Position numbers and translations under genes: made by a program. This document shows, one piece after another, positions 45,393 to 52,344 of a stretch of DNA of 64,000 nt. Every line of letters begins with the position of its first letter. Within the stretch, counting starts at the first letter, position 1. The stretch comes from Burkholderia sp. BCC1644 (GTDB lineage Bacteria; Pseudomonadota; Gammaproteobacteria; Burkholderiales; Burkholderiaceae). Under the pieces are notes generated by a model that saw nothing but the letters and a program-made list of their open reading frames with translations, made no database searches and was not told where the DNA came from. Location: NCBI RefSeq assembly GCF_902833225.1, contig NZ_CADFEI010000017.1, positions 112,621 through 176,620 of the forward strand, given 5' to 3'.

Positions 45393-46271
45393 TTACCAAC
45401 TCTGCGACTCCCCTAACTCGTTGCGCTTCTGTTCAACGTTAGTTACCAGTGCCTGCAAAGAAGTTGTCAGATCCGCATGATCGGCAGTAGCTCTGTACTC
45501 CAGTAATTTGAGCTTTAGCGACTCCTCAAGGACCGCCTTCGTCATCTGTGAATATCGCTTTGCAGGCAAGACAAAATAATGACTCTGGGCGTATTGGTGT
45601 CGATAGCAGTAGTCCTCAAGCAACAATCGAATATCCGGGTCATCCAAACCACACCCAACAAATATAAAGCTATGGGTTCGAAGCAACGAATCAACCAATC
45701 CGTAAAAATCTCGGTGCTCGTTCCGCGCCTTCGCATAATCACCCCTAGAAAATATTAGCTTATCGGGGTGGGTAACGGTGCCATGGCTCTTTATGACAAC
45801 CCGACCCTGCCCCCTTATAGAATCAGCAATGTCGTTGTCAAAATATTGCTTTACCGATACCGTTCCATTCCCCCGTTGCGCGACCAAGCCATCATAGATA
45901 TTATCGAAATTTGGAGTAATTGTTATTCTAAAATCAAGTTGCCAAAGATGTTCGTGAATTGGGGCATGGCGATAACCCGGGTCCTGAAATTCAGCCTTTA
46001 CCAGCTCAACAAAATCATCTCTACCAATAGCGCGCTTAATTATTTCACACGCAGTAAGCAAATCGTTTGCCGCAATAAATTTTTTTACCTCTTTTACTAT
46101 TGGCTTATTGGCGGCAGGAATTTTCAACAGCGCCGACTCGAGAAATCCGGGCCAACTTTTTGGGCGCTTTTGTCCATCGGCGGATATAGAATTCATTGAT
46201 ATGCCGGACCCAAAGAAAAGCACCGACCGACGCGCCGCAATATCGCGTACTAGACGCTGAGGCCATTCCAT
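45393..46271 (-). CDS. SIR2-domain protein, putative NAD+-consuming defence effector
   Basis: A 292-residue protein with the SIR2_2 fold: VLFFGSGISMN (residues 17-27), a TITPNFDNIYDGL motif with the catalytic-type Asn, VVIKSHGTVTHPDKLIFSRG with the His, and FIFVGCGLDDPDIR. Proteins with this fold deplete NAD+ in several anti-phage systems (Thoeris ThsA, DSR, SIR2-HerA). It has no zinc ribbon of histone deacetylase sirtuins. The start codon overlaps the stop of the upstream ParA-like gene (TAATG), so both are made together. The gene is markedly AT-rich, pointing to recent transfer. Confidence 0.85.
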   Translation of the reverse strand: MEWPQRLVRDIAARRSVLFFGSGISMNSISADGQKRPKSWPGFLESALLKIPAANKPIVKEVKKFIAANDLLTACEIIKRAIGRDDFVELVKAEFQDPGYRHAPIHEHLWQLDFRITITPNFDNIYDGLVAQRGNGTVSVKQYFDNDIADSIRGQGRVVIKSHGTVTHPDKLIFSRGDYAKARNEHRDFYGLVDSLLRTHSFIFVGCGLDDPDIRLLLEDYCYRHQYAQSHYFVLPAKRYSQMTKAVLEESLKLKLLEYRATADHADLTTSLQALVTNVEQKRNELGESQSW

Positions 46272-47284
46272 TATTCAATACCTTCAAGATTGGCCTCGAT
46301 ATTTTCAGCGATGCTCGAGATGACATCATGGAATTGCCTAACCTTATCGAAATGCGCTCCCACCACACCATCCGCAGACTTTAGCCCAAATATGGGCTTG
46401 CTTGCGCTCTGGGACATGGGAACCACGCTCTGGAAATACGGAATCTCACCCAGTTTATAATTCAAGCTTATCCCACCATTAAATCCGTCCACCAGATGCT
46501 TTTTAACCGACGGCCCAATTCTTCGGATAATTTTTTCGTAGGCAGATACGGGCTGCTTCTTGCCGTCTACGGTCTTTGCCGTGTATTGCTGCGTGACATA
46601 TCCCAAAAATTTAATATTAACAGACTCGGCCTCTCCACCTTCTTCGATTGCAAAAGGATGGCCATTATCTTCCTCAAAAACCGATAAACCTCGTTCCAGG
46701 CTCCGCTTCCAACTTGCGATTGCCAGCTGAATGTTTTGCAGGCCGCGAAGACTGAATATATCCGACGACATCGGCAAAATAAAATAATCAGACGCGAGCA
46801 ACACCGTCCTATTTATTGCACCGAGAGACGGCCCAACATCAAAAAAAACATAATCATAACCTTCGTTTTCCGCCCATTCCAATAACGCGCTAAACAGGAA
46901 TGTCGTCTTAAGTCCTCGCTCTTCCCCCGAAATGGCGTCACCCCAATCTTTTGCCAGAAAATCTTCTGCAAGGGAGAATTTTGGGTCGCCGAGTACCAAG
47001 TCGACACCAAACCCCTGGCTTCGGACGACAGGGACCGGCCCGTACCCTTTTGAGCGCTTTAACGAGGTGATGAGATGATTGATCGTCGTAGCATCGTCTC
47101 GTGATTTGTAATACTTTTCGAGCAATGATTCCTGCAACATATACGCAGTTGCATTGCACTGAGGGTCTGCGTCAACGACAAGCACCTTGAGGTCGCAGTC
47201 GATAGCGAGGTATGCCGCGAGGTTTGCGAGTAGGGTTGTTTTTCCTACGCCACCCTTATTGTTGAATACACAAATTGATCTCAT
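46271..47284 (-). CDS. ParA-family ATPase, partner of the SIR2 protein
   Basis: A 337-residue ParA/Soj-like protein. The deviant Walker A is NNKGGVGKTTLLANLAAYL at residues 8-26, the switch VVDADPQCNATAY follows, and the Walker B-type stretch is YVFFDVGPSLGAINRT. It is longer than chromosomal ParA, with a C-terminal region of about 100 residues not explained by the ATPase fold. No parB or parS-like gene is near, so plasmid-type partition is unlikely. The tight overlap with the SIR2 gene suggests a sensor or regulator role for it in that system. Its promoter must lie in the 607-base spacer. Confidence 0.85.
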   Translation of the reverse strand: MRSICVFNNKGGVGKTTLLANLAAYLAIDCDLKVLVVDADPQCNATAYMLQESLLEKYYKSRDDATTINHLITSLKRSKGYGPVPVVRSQGFGVDLVLGDPKFSLAEDFLAKDWGDAISGEERGLKTTFLFSALLEWAENEGYDYVFFDVGPSLGAINRTVLLASDYFILPMSSDIFSLRGLQNIQLAIASWKRSLERGLSVFEEDNGHPFAIEEGGEAESVNIKFLGYVTQQYTAKTVDGKKQPVSAYEKIIRRIGPSVKKHLVDGFNGGISLNYKLGEIPYFQSVVPMSQSASKPIFGLKSADGVVGAHFDKVRQFHDVISSIAENIEANLEGIE

Positions 47285-47733
47285 CGTTGTTCGTGGTGTC
47301 CAGAGGCTTTAATGTTCCCAAGTGTCGCATAATTCAGGTCGACAACGCTGCAACATCCTCCCTCGGTACTGTCCGGAGCAAATCGAGCATGCAGCTCGCC
47401 CCAAGGTGGATCGGCGTAGGATGATGCGCTGTCGAAAGTTTGGCGGAAACGTGCACGGCCAACGTGCGGAGCGATTGACTCCGGGGCGCTCGTGCGTTGC
47501 GTGATAGCGGCCGCAAGACCCCCTTTGATCGACTATCGGTAAAGAAATAGTCAAGCATGAATGTCCGGTCTACTGTGTGGTGTGGTCATGTGCCGAACCT
47601 ACGCACCGGACCTGACAACTCGGCATCCGTGACATGCGGTCGAGGCAACGCCTCAGCAAACCGACCGTCGTAGACGAGCATTATCCCGAGACCACGACTG
47701 CCCTTCGCCTCATCCAACGCCTGGCTGCCATAC

Positions 47734-47749
47734 CTGTACAAAAAAACAG
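47734..47749. promoter_or_regulatory. Candidate LexA (SOS) box
   Basis: CTGTACAAAAAAACAG has the CTGT-N8-ACAG form of the LexA consensus with an AT-rich core and a following TA. It lies in the 607-base divergent spacer (47285-47891): 143 bases ahead of the rightward gene at 47892 and 450 bases ahead of the ParA gene. Apart from this box and a 7-base inverted repeat (GTCCGGT 47563-47569, ACCGGAC 47605-47611), I see no gene or other clear feature in the spacer. Confidence 0.5.
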
Positions 47750-47891
47750 TATGCCGATCTACAATCGATGACCACGGTTGCCAACTGACGGCATCCCAAA
47801 AGTCAAACCGCGCCTAGCTCGACGGGGCGAACGCCGGGTGCCCTACCCGGTTGGCGCGGTTCCTAAACAGGGCTTTGCTACAGGGCTAGCA

Positions 47892-48707
47892 ATGCGGGAG
47901 TTCGGCTCATTCAAACGCTGGTTCACAGTCACACAGGCGGCGAACCTTCTTCGAGAATCGTTCGCCGAGGACATTACGGATTCTGACGTTCTCGATCATG
48001 TATATGCAGGGCAGATTCCGGTTTGGTGGGATGCGACGGCGAGATACGCAATACCTGTCGCGCGAGGCTGTCACTGCTTCGGCACGCGTCCAGACCCGTC
48101 CATCGCTGGTATGGGGCGCCAGCGATCTGGTGCGGAACGGGAACAGTGGTTCCATCAATCCGAACGCGTTCAATTGCTTGAAGGGGTGTACCGCATAGCC
48201 TTCGACGCCCGGAGGGACCGCCAGGAAATCTTCGACGGCGATCGGTTAGGAAAAATTGAATTCACGGACGGAATCCTACTGCTCGATCAAGACAACGACT
48301 CTCTGTTGCAGGTACTTCGAAGGATGCCCTCCCGGCCCGCAGGCTCAAACAGCGCGCGGGATTTCATCGTCGATTTGGAGTTTCCCTCTCCAGATACGTT
48401 TCGAATCGGTAGCGCCGATCTCCGCAATCTGTTGAGCGATGACCGCACCGGCACTGATGCTTCTGCACCATCCGATCTTGGAGACCGAGAACGCGCGACC
48501 CTGCACAAGCAAATTGGCGCTCTCGCGCTCGCTCTAGCGAGCGCATCGAATCGCTATAGGAAGGGGGACGATCCAAACTCGTCGAGAATCGCCGAGGCAG
48601 TCACCGATATTCTCGACGCTCTGCCAGATGCCAAGCGACAAGGCACGGGATCATCTTCCATCAGAGCCAGTATCAAAGCGGGCCTTGACCTGCTCAGTGA
48701 AGCTTGA
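47892..48707 (+). CDS. Island-borne protein with HTH-like N-terminus, unknown function
   Basis: A 271-residue protein. The N-terminus reads REFGSFKRWFTVTQAANLLR, which looks like an excisionase- or MerR-like winged helix. The middle is beta-rich (RLGKIEFTDGILLLDQDND), and the C-terminal 70 residues are helical and Ala-rich. Similar proteins occur in Burkholderia islands without a known role. ATG 47892 was picked at the start of the recognisable domain; the frame is open upstream to 47778. It starts a rightward run with alpA. Confidence 0.6.
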   Translation: MREFGSFKRWFTVTQAANLLRESFAEDITDSDVLDHVYAGQIPVWWDATARYAIPVARGCHCFGTRPDPSIAGMGRQRSGAEREQWFHQSERVQLLEGVYRIAFDARRDRQEIFDGDRLGKIEFTDGILLLDQDNDSLLQVLRRMPSRPAGSNSARDFIVDLEFPSPDTFRIGSADLRNLLSDDRTGTDASAPSDLGDRERATLHKQIGALALALASASNRYRKGDDPNSSRIAEAVTDILDALPDAKRQGTGSSSIRASIKAGLDLLSEA

Positions 48708-48809
48708 TCGATTTGCCAGCTAGCAGCGAGTTTTGCCAGCTGGCACCCGCGCCCGACGCAACATATTTAACTAGCGCCATGTTCAACAACCTTGTACGAG
48801 GTTTACAGC

Positions 48810-49070
48810 ATGGCTGCCAAGACAACATTCGCACAACCGAGCGCACAGGCGCTCACCACTGCCCCCCAAGCGCTGCCGCTCGACGGATACTCGCGCTGGC
48901 AAAATCTCAAGACGTTCGTGCCGCTCTCGCGCGAGTCAATCAGACTGCGTGAAATCGCCGGTCGCTTTCCGCGGCGCGTACAGCTCGGCTCGCAGCGCTG
49001 TATTGCATGGCCGAACCGTGAGATTCATCGCTGGCTCTCCGATCCCGCAAACTACCGTGCGGAGGTCTGA
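48810..49070 (+). CDS. AlpA-family excisionase/regulator
   Basis: An 86-residue DNA-binding protein. The helix-turn-helix LKTFVPLSRESIRLREIAGRFP and a wing ending IAWPNREIHRWLSDP are typical of AlpA. Such proteins activate integrase or excision in P4-like elements. GAGG lies upstream of ATG 48810. It is followed by the PC4-like gene after three bases. Confidence 0.8.
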   Translation: MAAKTTFAQPSAQALTTAPQALPLDGYSRWQNLKTFVPLSRESIRLREIAGRFPRRVQLGSQRCIAWPNREIHRWLSDPANYRAEV

Positions 49071-49073
49071 GCC

Positions 49074-49391
49074 ATGCAAACAAAAAAAATGGCCGACCCG
49101 CAGGCCAGCCAATACAAAAAGAATCTCAATTCGAACGCGAATGTTAACACCAACGGCGCAGATGGCATGTGCTTCCTCGATCTGCGCCGTTCCGACTCCG
49201 AGCGACTGCGCGTCACGGTTAGCGAGTATCGCGGCCGCACGCTGATCGACGTTCGAGTCTGGTACGTCGTGGATGGCGGTGAGTGGAAACCCGGCCGGGC
49301 CGGCGTATCGCTGCGCCCGGAACAAGCTGGCGAGCTGATGCAGGCGTTGCGACTCGCTGCGCTGGCCGCCGATCCAAAGGGGATGAACTGA
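49074..49391 (+). CDS. PC4/YdbC-like single-stranded-DNA-binding protein
   Basis: A 105-residue protein whose C-terminal part has the PC4 fold: LRVTVSEYRGRTLIDVRVWY and AGVSLRPEQAGELMQALR. The N-terminus is polar and Asn-rich. PC4-like proteins bind ssDNA; they are common in phages and islands. Its stop overlaps the next possible start by one base (TGATG). Confidence 0.78.
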   Translation: MQTKKMADPQASQYKKNLNSNANVNTNGADGMCFLDLRRSDSERLRVTVSEYRGRTLIDVRVWYVVDGGEWKPGRAGVSLRPEQAGELMQALRLAALAADPKGMN

Positions 49392-49948
49392 TGAAAACGG
49401 ATGACATCCCGAGTTTGACAAAGGTACCCAAAGGGCCTGCATTGAGCGGTATGGTTCGCGCACCCCGCGAGGACCGACTCTCCGAAAGGATGCCCATCAT
49501 GAAGACCCTTCTTCGTGCGCGCCAAGTCGCGCCTAAAAAAAATGATTCAATACTCCCCTCCCACAGCCGAAGACATGGAGCGTCTGAAACAGGCGCTTGG
49601 CAAGAGCAGCACGGAGATGGCCGAGCTCTTCGGCATATCGACCGGGCGGCAGTGGCGCAAGTACATGGCGGCGGATGCGAACAACAGTCGCGATATGGGG
49701 ATGCACGTGCTGTTCTTCGCGATGGCTCGGCTCGAGCTGGATACGGAGACCTTCGACAGGATAGTGAATCGGATGCGCGCGGTCGGCGCGACGGTCGACC
49801 TGGACAAGTCGTAGCGAACGCGGGCCACGATGCCCGCGCTCCCCGCCCCCATTCTCATCATCCGCGAAGCGCTGCGCGCTGCTGCGCTCGCCCCCACCTA
49901 CCAAGAAGCTCTCGATGTGACCGGCGATGCACTGCGTTGTCTGGCTGA
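49391..49948 (+). CDS. Doubtful small gene, N-terminus only plausible
   Basis: A start codon overlaps the stop of the PC4-like gene and the first 55 residues (MKTDDIPSLTKVPKGPALSG and on) look like a normal polar protein. From about 49560 the frame becomes an Arg/His-rich shadow of the two following genes. It may be a short gene that lost its stop, or spurious. Confidence 0.25.
   Translation: MKTDDIPSLTKVPKGPALSGMVRAPREDRLSERMPIMKTLLRARQVAPKKNDSILPSHSRRHGASETGAWQEQHGDGRALRHIDRAAVAQVHGGGCEQQSRYGDARAVLRDGSARAGYGDLRQDSESDARGRRDGRPGQVVANAGHDARAPRPHSHHPRSAARCCARPHLPRSSRCDRRCTALSG
49542..49814 (+). CDS. Small phage-type HTH protein
   Basis: A 90-residue protein. Residues 12-40 (MERLKQALGKSSTEMAELFG) form a Cro/C1-like helix-turn-helix core ending GISTGRQWRKYM. 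It is a type often found in prophages and islands next to AlpA. Its target is unknown; the promoter of the rightward operon or the integrase gene is plausible. Confidence 0.65.
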   Translation: MIQYSPPTAEDMERLKQALGKSSTEMAELFGISTGRQWRKYMAADANNSRDMGMHVLFFAMARLELDTETFDRIVNRMRAVGATVDLDKS

Positions 49949-49979
49949 ACTTGCCCGCGCGGAGGTGTCGCGTGGCTAA
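49830..49979 (+). CDS. Small hypothetical protein
   Basis: A 49-residue, mostly helical protein (PALPAPILIIREALRAAALA onward, then YQEALDVTGDALRCLAELAR). It starts 15 bases after the HTH gene stop, and the following frame begins inside it at GTG 49972. I do not recognise it; it may be a remnant of a phage morphogenesis region. Confidence 0.4.
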   Translation: MPALPAPILIIREALRAAALAPTYQEALDVTGDALRCLAELARAEVSRG

Positions 49980-50200
49980 GTTCCTCATCGACGGTCAAGC
50001 CCTGGAAGATCTCGGCGGCAATCCCCGGCACCTGGACGCTCGAAGATGGCGACACGCCGAGCACTGTGCCCGGCGCGGTGCCCTCGGCTGTCCTGCTCGT
50101 GCTCGGCACCCTATACGATGACCGCGAAGGCACGACCGACCCGCTCACGCCGGCGGTCGAGTCGCTTCTCATGCGCTTGCGCGATCCGGCGGTGGCGTGA
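49972..50200 (+). pseudogene. Broken phage head-tail connector (gp6-like) gene
   Basis: A short frame begins at GTG 49972 with a GGAGGTGT upstream (AKFLIDGQALEDLGGNPRH) and stops at 50121. In another frame the DNA from about 49990 to 50200 encodes VPSAVLLVLGTLYDDREGTT and LTPAVESLLMRLRDPAVA, the C-terminal end of gp6-like head-tail connectors. The connector's N-terminal part is gone. This is the only structural phage trace in the island. The 291 bases from 50201 to the next gene show no further feature. Confidence 0.6.
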
Positions 50201-50491
50201 CGCTCACGGCCGGCACACAACGTTGGCTTGCCCCCTCCCCGTTTGGCTTCGACTGCAGTGGCAAGGACAGCGCGCCCCGCGCCTCGGAGCACCTCGATAT
50301 TCCTCTTTAAGGTTCGTTGGTGGGTGAGAAGGACGACGTTCCGTGACGTCAATGCGCCCCTCCGTTGTCCGGCGATACATCGACGGGTCGACATGACAAG
50401 ACAACGCATCAAAAACAAGATCAGCGCATTGACCTTGACCTGAAAAGGTTCGAGAATTAAAGTCAGGACACTGATCTTAGGAGCGTCACCG

Positions 50492-52006
50492 ATGTTCGAA
50501 ATTTCTGAGGAAGAGATCCTTGGGCGCCTGAAGTTCGACAACCCGTGGTGGGAAGACGAAGCGCCTGACCATGTTGCATACGCGAAGATGCCGCGTCGTA
50601 AGTACTTTGCGCCATTCTTGCGCGCCGTGACTGACAGGTCCATCCAACGGGCGGTCGTCCTGATGGGGCCCAGGCGGGTTGGCAAGACCGTCATGGTCTA
50701 CCACGCGATCGAAGCACTTCTCAAAAGCGGCGTTGAGGCCAAGAACATCCTCTATCTCTCGCTTGAAACGCCACTCTACACCGGTCTAAGGCTAGACAAG
50801 ATTGTCCAACTGTATACTGGTTTATTGGGCTTAACGAAGAACAGCCAAGTCTTTATTTTCTTCGATGAAATTCAATATCTCAAAGGCTGGGAAATTCATC
50901 TAAAATCATTGGTCGACTCTTATGTGGACTATAAGTTCATTGCCACAGGATCTGCTGCCGCAGCACTGCGAATGAAAAGCAATGAATCCGGCGCCGGTCG
51001 ATTTAGCGATTTTATCCTCCCTCCCCTCACTTTCGCCGAATACCTGCAATTCGTGAACAAGGAAGATTCCCTGATCAAAAAAAGTAACCCTCAATCAGGG
51101 AATTATCACTATACCTGCACCAATATTGACGAACTCAACAATGAGTTCATTTGCTATCTCAACTACGGAGGCTATCCGGAGGCTGTTTTTTCCGATACGG
51201 TAAAATCAAATCCAGGCCAGTACATCAAAAGCGATATTATCGATAAGGTTTTACTGCGCGACCTCCCAAGCCTGTATGGAATATCTGACATACAGGAGCT
51301 CAACAGACTTTTTACCGTACTTGCATATAACACTGGCAACGAAGTCTCCCTTGAGGAATTATCGAAAAGCTCAGGCGTCGCAAAGAATACTATTAAGCGA
51401 TACTTGGAATATCTCGAAGCAGCATTTCTTATTCGACGCATCGAGAGAATCGACCAAAACGCAAGGCGATTTAAGCGAGCCATGCAGTTCAAGATTTATC
51501 TGACAAATCCATCGATGCGCGCCGCATTATTCGGCCAAGTCAGCAAAGATGCCGAAACAATGGGAAACCTGACTGAAACAGCGATTTTCAGCCAATGGCA
51601 ACATAACGAAAGCATTGAGCTGTACTACGCTCGATGGAACAGTGGCGAAATTGACATCGTGTCACTATCTACCTCAACTCAAAAACCTCAGTGGATTGTG
51701 GAGGTAAAATGGAGCGACCGGCCATACGATGATCGCTCGCTTCTCCGCCACTGCGTCGACTTCGCTCAACTACACCCAACCCTGCTCCAGGGTTCCACGC
51801 TAATCACAACCAAAACCATAACAGCCGACTTTGAATACAAGGACATGAGTTTCCGGCTACAGCCGAGTAGTCTTTATGCATACATCCTCGGTGCAAACAT
51901 TTTGAACTATAAGACGATGGTGCATCAGGACATCGCTGTTGCGGGGATGGTAGAGAATGAGACTGATGCCGACGATACGGACGAAGAGTCCGACTTGACC
52001 GGCTGA
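50492..52006 (+). CDS. AAA_14/DUF4143 ATPase
   Basis: A 504-residue STAND-like ATPase. The AAA_14 domain has Walker A VLMGPRRVGKTVMVYHAIEA near residue 60 and Walker B VFIFFDEIQYLKGWE. A winged helix follows (SKSSGVAKNTIKRYLEYLEA), then a DUF4143 nuclease-like C-domain with SGEIDIVSL and WIVEVKWSDRP, which recalls a PD-(D/E)xK core. The C-terminal 50 residues are acidic. Such proteins are frequent in islands and have uncertain functions. AGGAGCG precedes ATG 50492. It is AT-rich and lies near the right end of the island. Confidence 0.85.
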   Translation: MFEISEEEILGRLKFDNPWWEDEAPDHVAYAKMPRRKYFAPFLRAVTDRSIQRAVVLMGPRRVGKTVMVYHAIEALLKSGVEAKNILYLSLETPLYTGLRLDKIVQLYTGLLGLTKNSQVFIFFDEIQYLKGWEIHLKSLVDSYVDYKFIATGSAAAALRMKSNESGAGRFSDFILPPLTFAEYLQFVNKEDSLIKKSNPQSGNYHYTCTNIDELNNEFICYLNYGGYPEAVFSDTVKSNPGQYIKSDIIDKVLLRDLPSLYGISDIQELNRLFTVLAYNTGNEVSLEELSKSSGVAKNTIKRYLEYLEAAFLIRRIERIDQNARRFKRAMQFKIYLTNPSMRAALFGQVSKDAETMGNLTETAIFSQWQHNESIELYYARWNSGEIDIVSLSTSTQKPQWIVEVKWSDRPYDDRSLLRHCVDFAQLHPTLLQGSTLITTKTITADFEYKDMSFRLQPSSLYAYILGANILNYKTMVHQDIAVAGMVENETDADDTDEESDLTG

Positions 52007-52140
52007 AGTCGACTTGCGGATAGCACAGGTGGGTTGTAGATCGTCCCACGAAGCGGACAGGCTATCCACTTATATCAACGGGGCAACATGCTTGCCACGG
52101 GATGGAGGGCGGACACTGCCCCCTCATCACATCGACAATC

Positions 52141-52180
52141 TGGGGGTTCTTTTGGGGGTGTTTCTCCTCACATACCCCCG
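52141..52180. repeat. G-run repeats near the right end of the island
   Basis: TGGGGGTT, TTGGGGGTG and ATACCCCCGAG occur in the same order and spacing style as TTGGGGTTG, TTGGGGGTT and CAACCCCCGAG before the integrase gene at 43839-43886. They could be the right-arm sites of the island or the leader of a second, deleted integrase gene. The 338 bases from 52007 to 52344 hold this and the candidate right attachment site but no gene. Confidence 0.45.
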
Positions 52181-52211
52181 AGATTCCTTTTACTTCTTGC
52201 AGATATGAATG

Positions 52212-52224
52212 CTGTCGGGGACCA
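52212..52224. other. Candidate right attachment site (tRNA-Arg end repeat)
   Basis: CTGTCGGGGACCA matches the last 15 bases of tRNA-Arg (CTGTCGGGGGGACCA) except for two missing G residues. It lies at the switch from AT-rich to GC-rich sequence. It is also the loop and arm of a small hairpin (AATGCTG / CAGCATT), so chance similarity cannot be excluded. Confidence 0.4.
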
Positions 52225-52344
52225 GCATTTCCCACACCTCCCCCGCTACGCGCCACCACCAGCCTCGCCCCGCCGGAACCGCGCACGCACAACGCCATCA
52301 GGCGACAACCGTCCGCCCCCTCACGCAACCCCGCCAACCACCCC

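Larger units (their letters stand above)
43710..52224. mobile_element. Genomic island at tRNA-Arg(CCT), about 8.5 kb
   Basis: The left end is the 3' end of tRNA-Arg. The island holds a tyrosine integrase, the ParA-SIR2 pair, AlpA, a phage-gene remnant and an AAA_14 ATPase, with AT-rich stretches unlike the flanks. The right end is proposed where composition returns to normal and CTGTCGGGG-ACCA (52212-52224) repeats the tRNA end CTGTCGGGGGGACCA with two bases missing. That right repeat also sits in a small hairpin, so the exact end is uncertain. Confidence 0.65.

Noticed and set aside
45249..45416. A 55-residue plus-strand frame between the integrase and SIR2 genes
   Set aside because: It overlaps the end of the SIR2 gene, lacks a ribosome site and has low-complexity Ser/Pro content.
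46271..47284. Reading the ParA gene as a plasmid-type partition locus
   Set aside because: There is no parB gene or cluster of parS-like repeats nearby, and the gene is coupled to SIR2 instead.
47334..47558. A 74-codon minus-strand frame in the spacer upstream of the ParA gene
   Set aside because: No ribosome site, no recognisable fold, and an overlapping frame on the other strand is equally long.
47586..47813. A 76-codon minus-strand frame over the LexA-like box (LYRYGSQALDEAKGSRGLG and on)
   Set aside because: It looks protein-like but has no plausible start codon or ribosome site upstream and I could not recognise it.
52208..52228. Reading the AATGCTG/CAGCATT hairpin as a terminator for the AAA_14 gene
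   Set aside because: The stem is only seven bases and is followed by TTTCCC rather than a T-run; it lies 200 bases after the gene.
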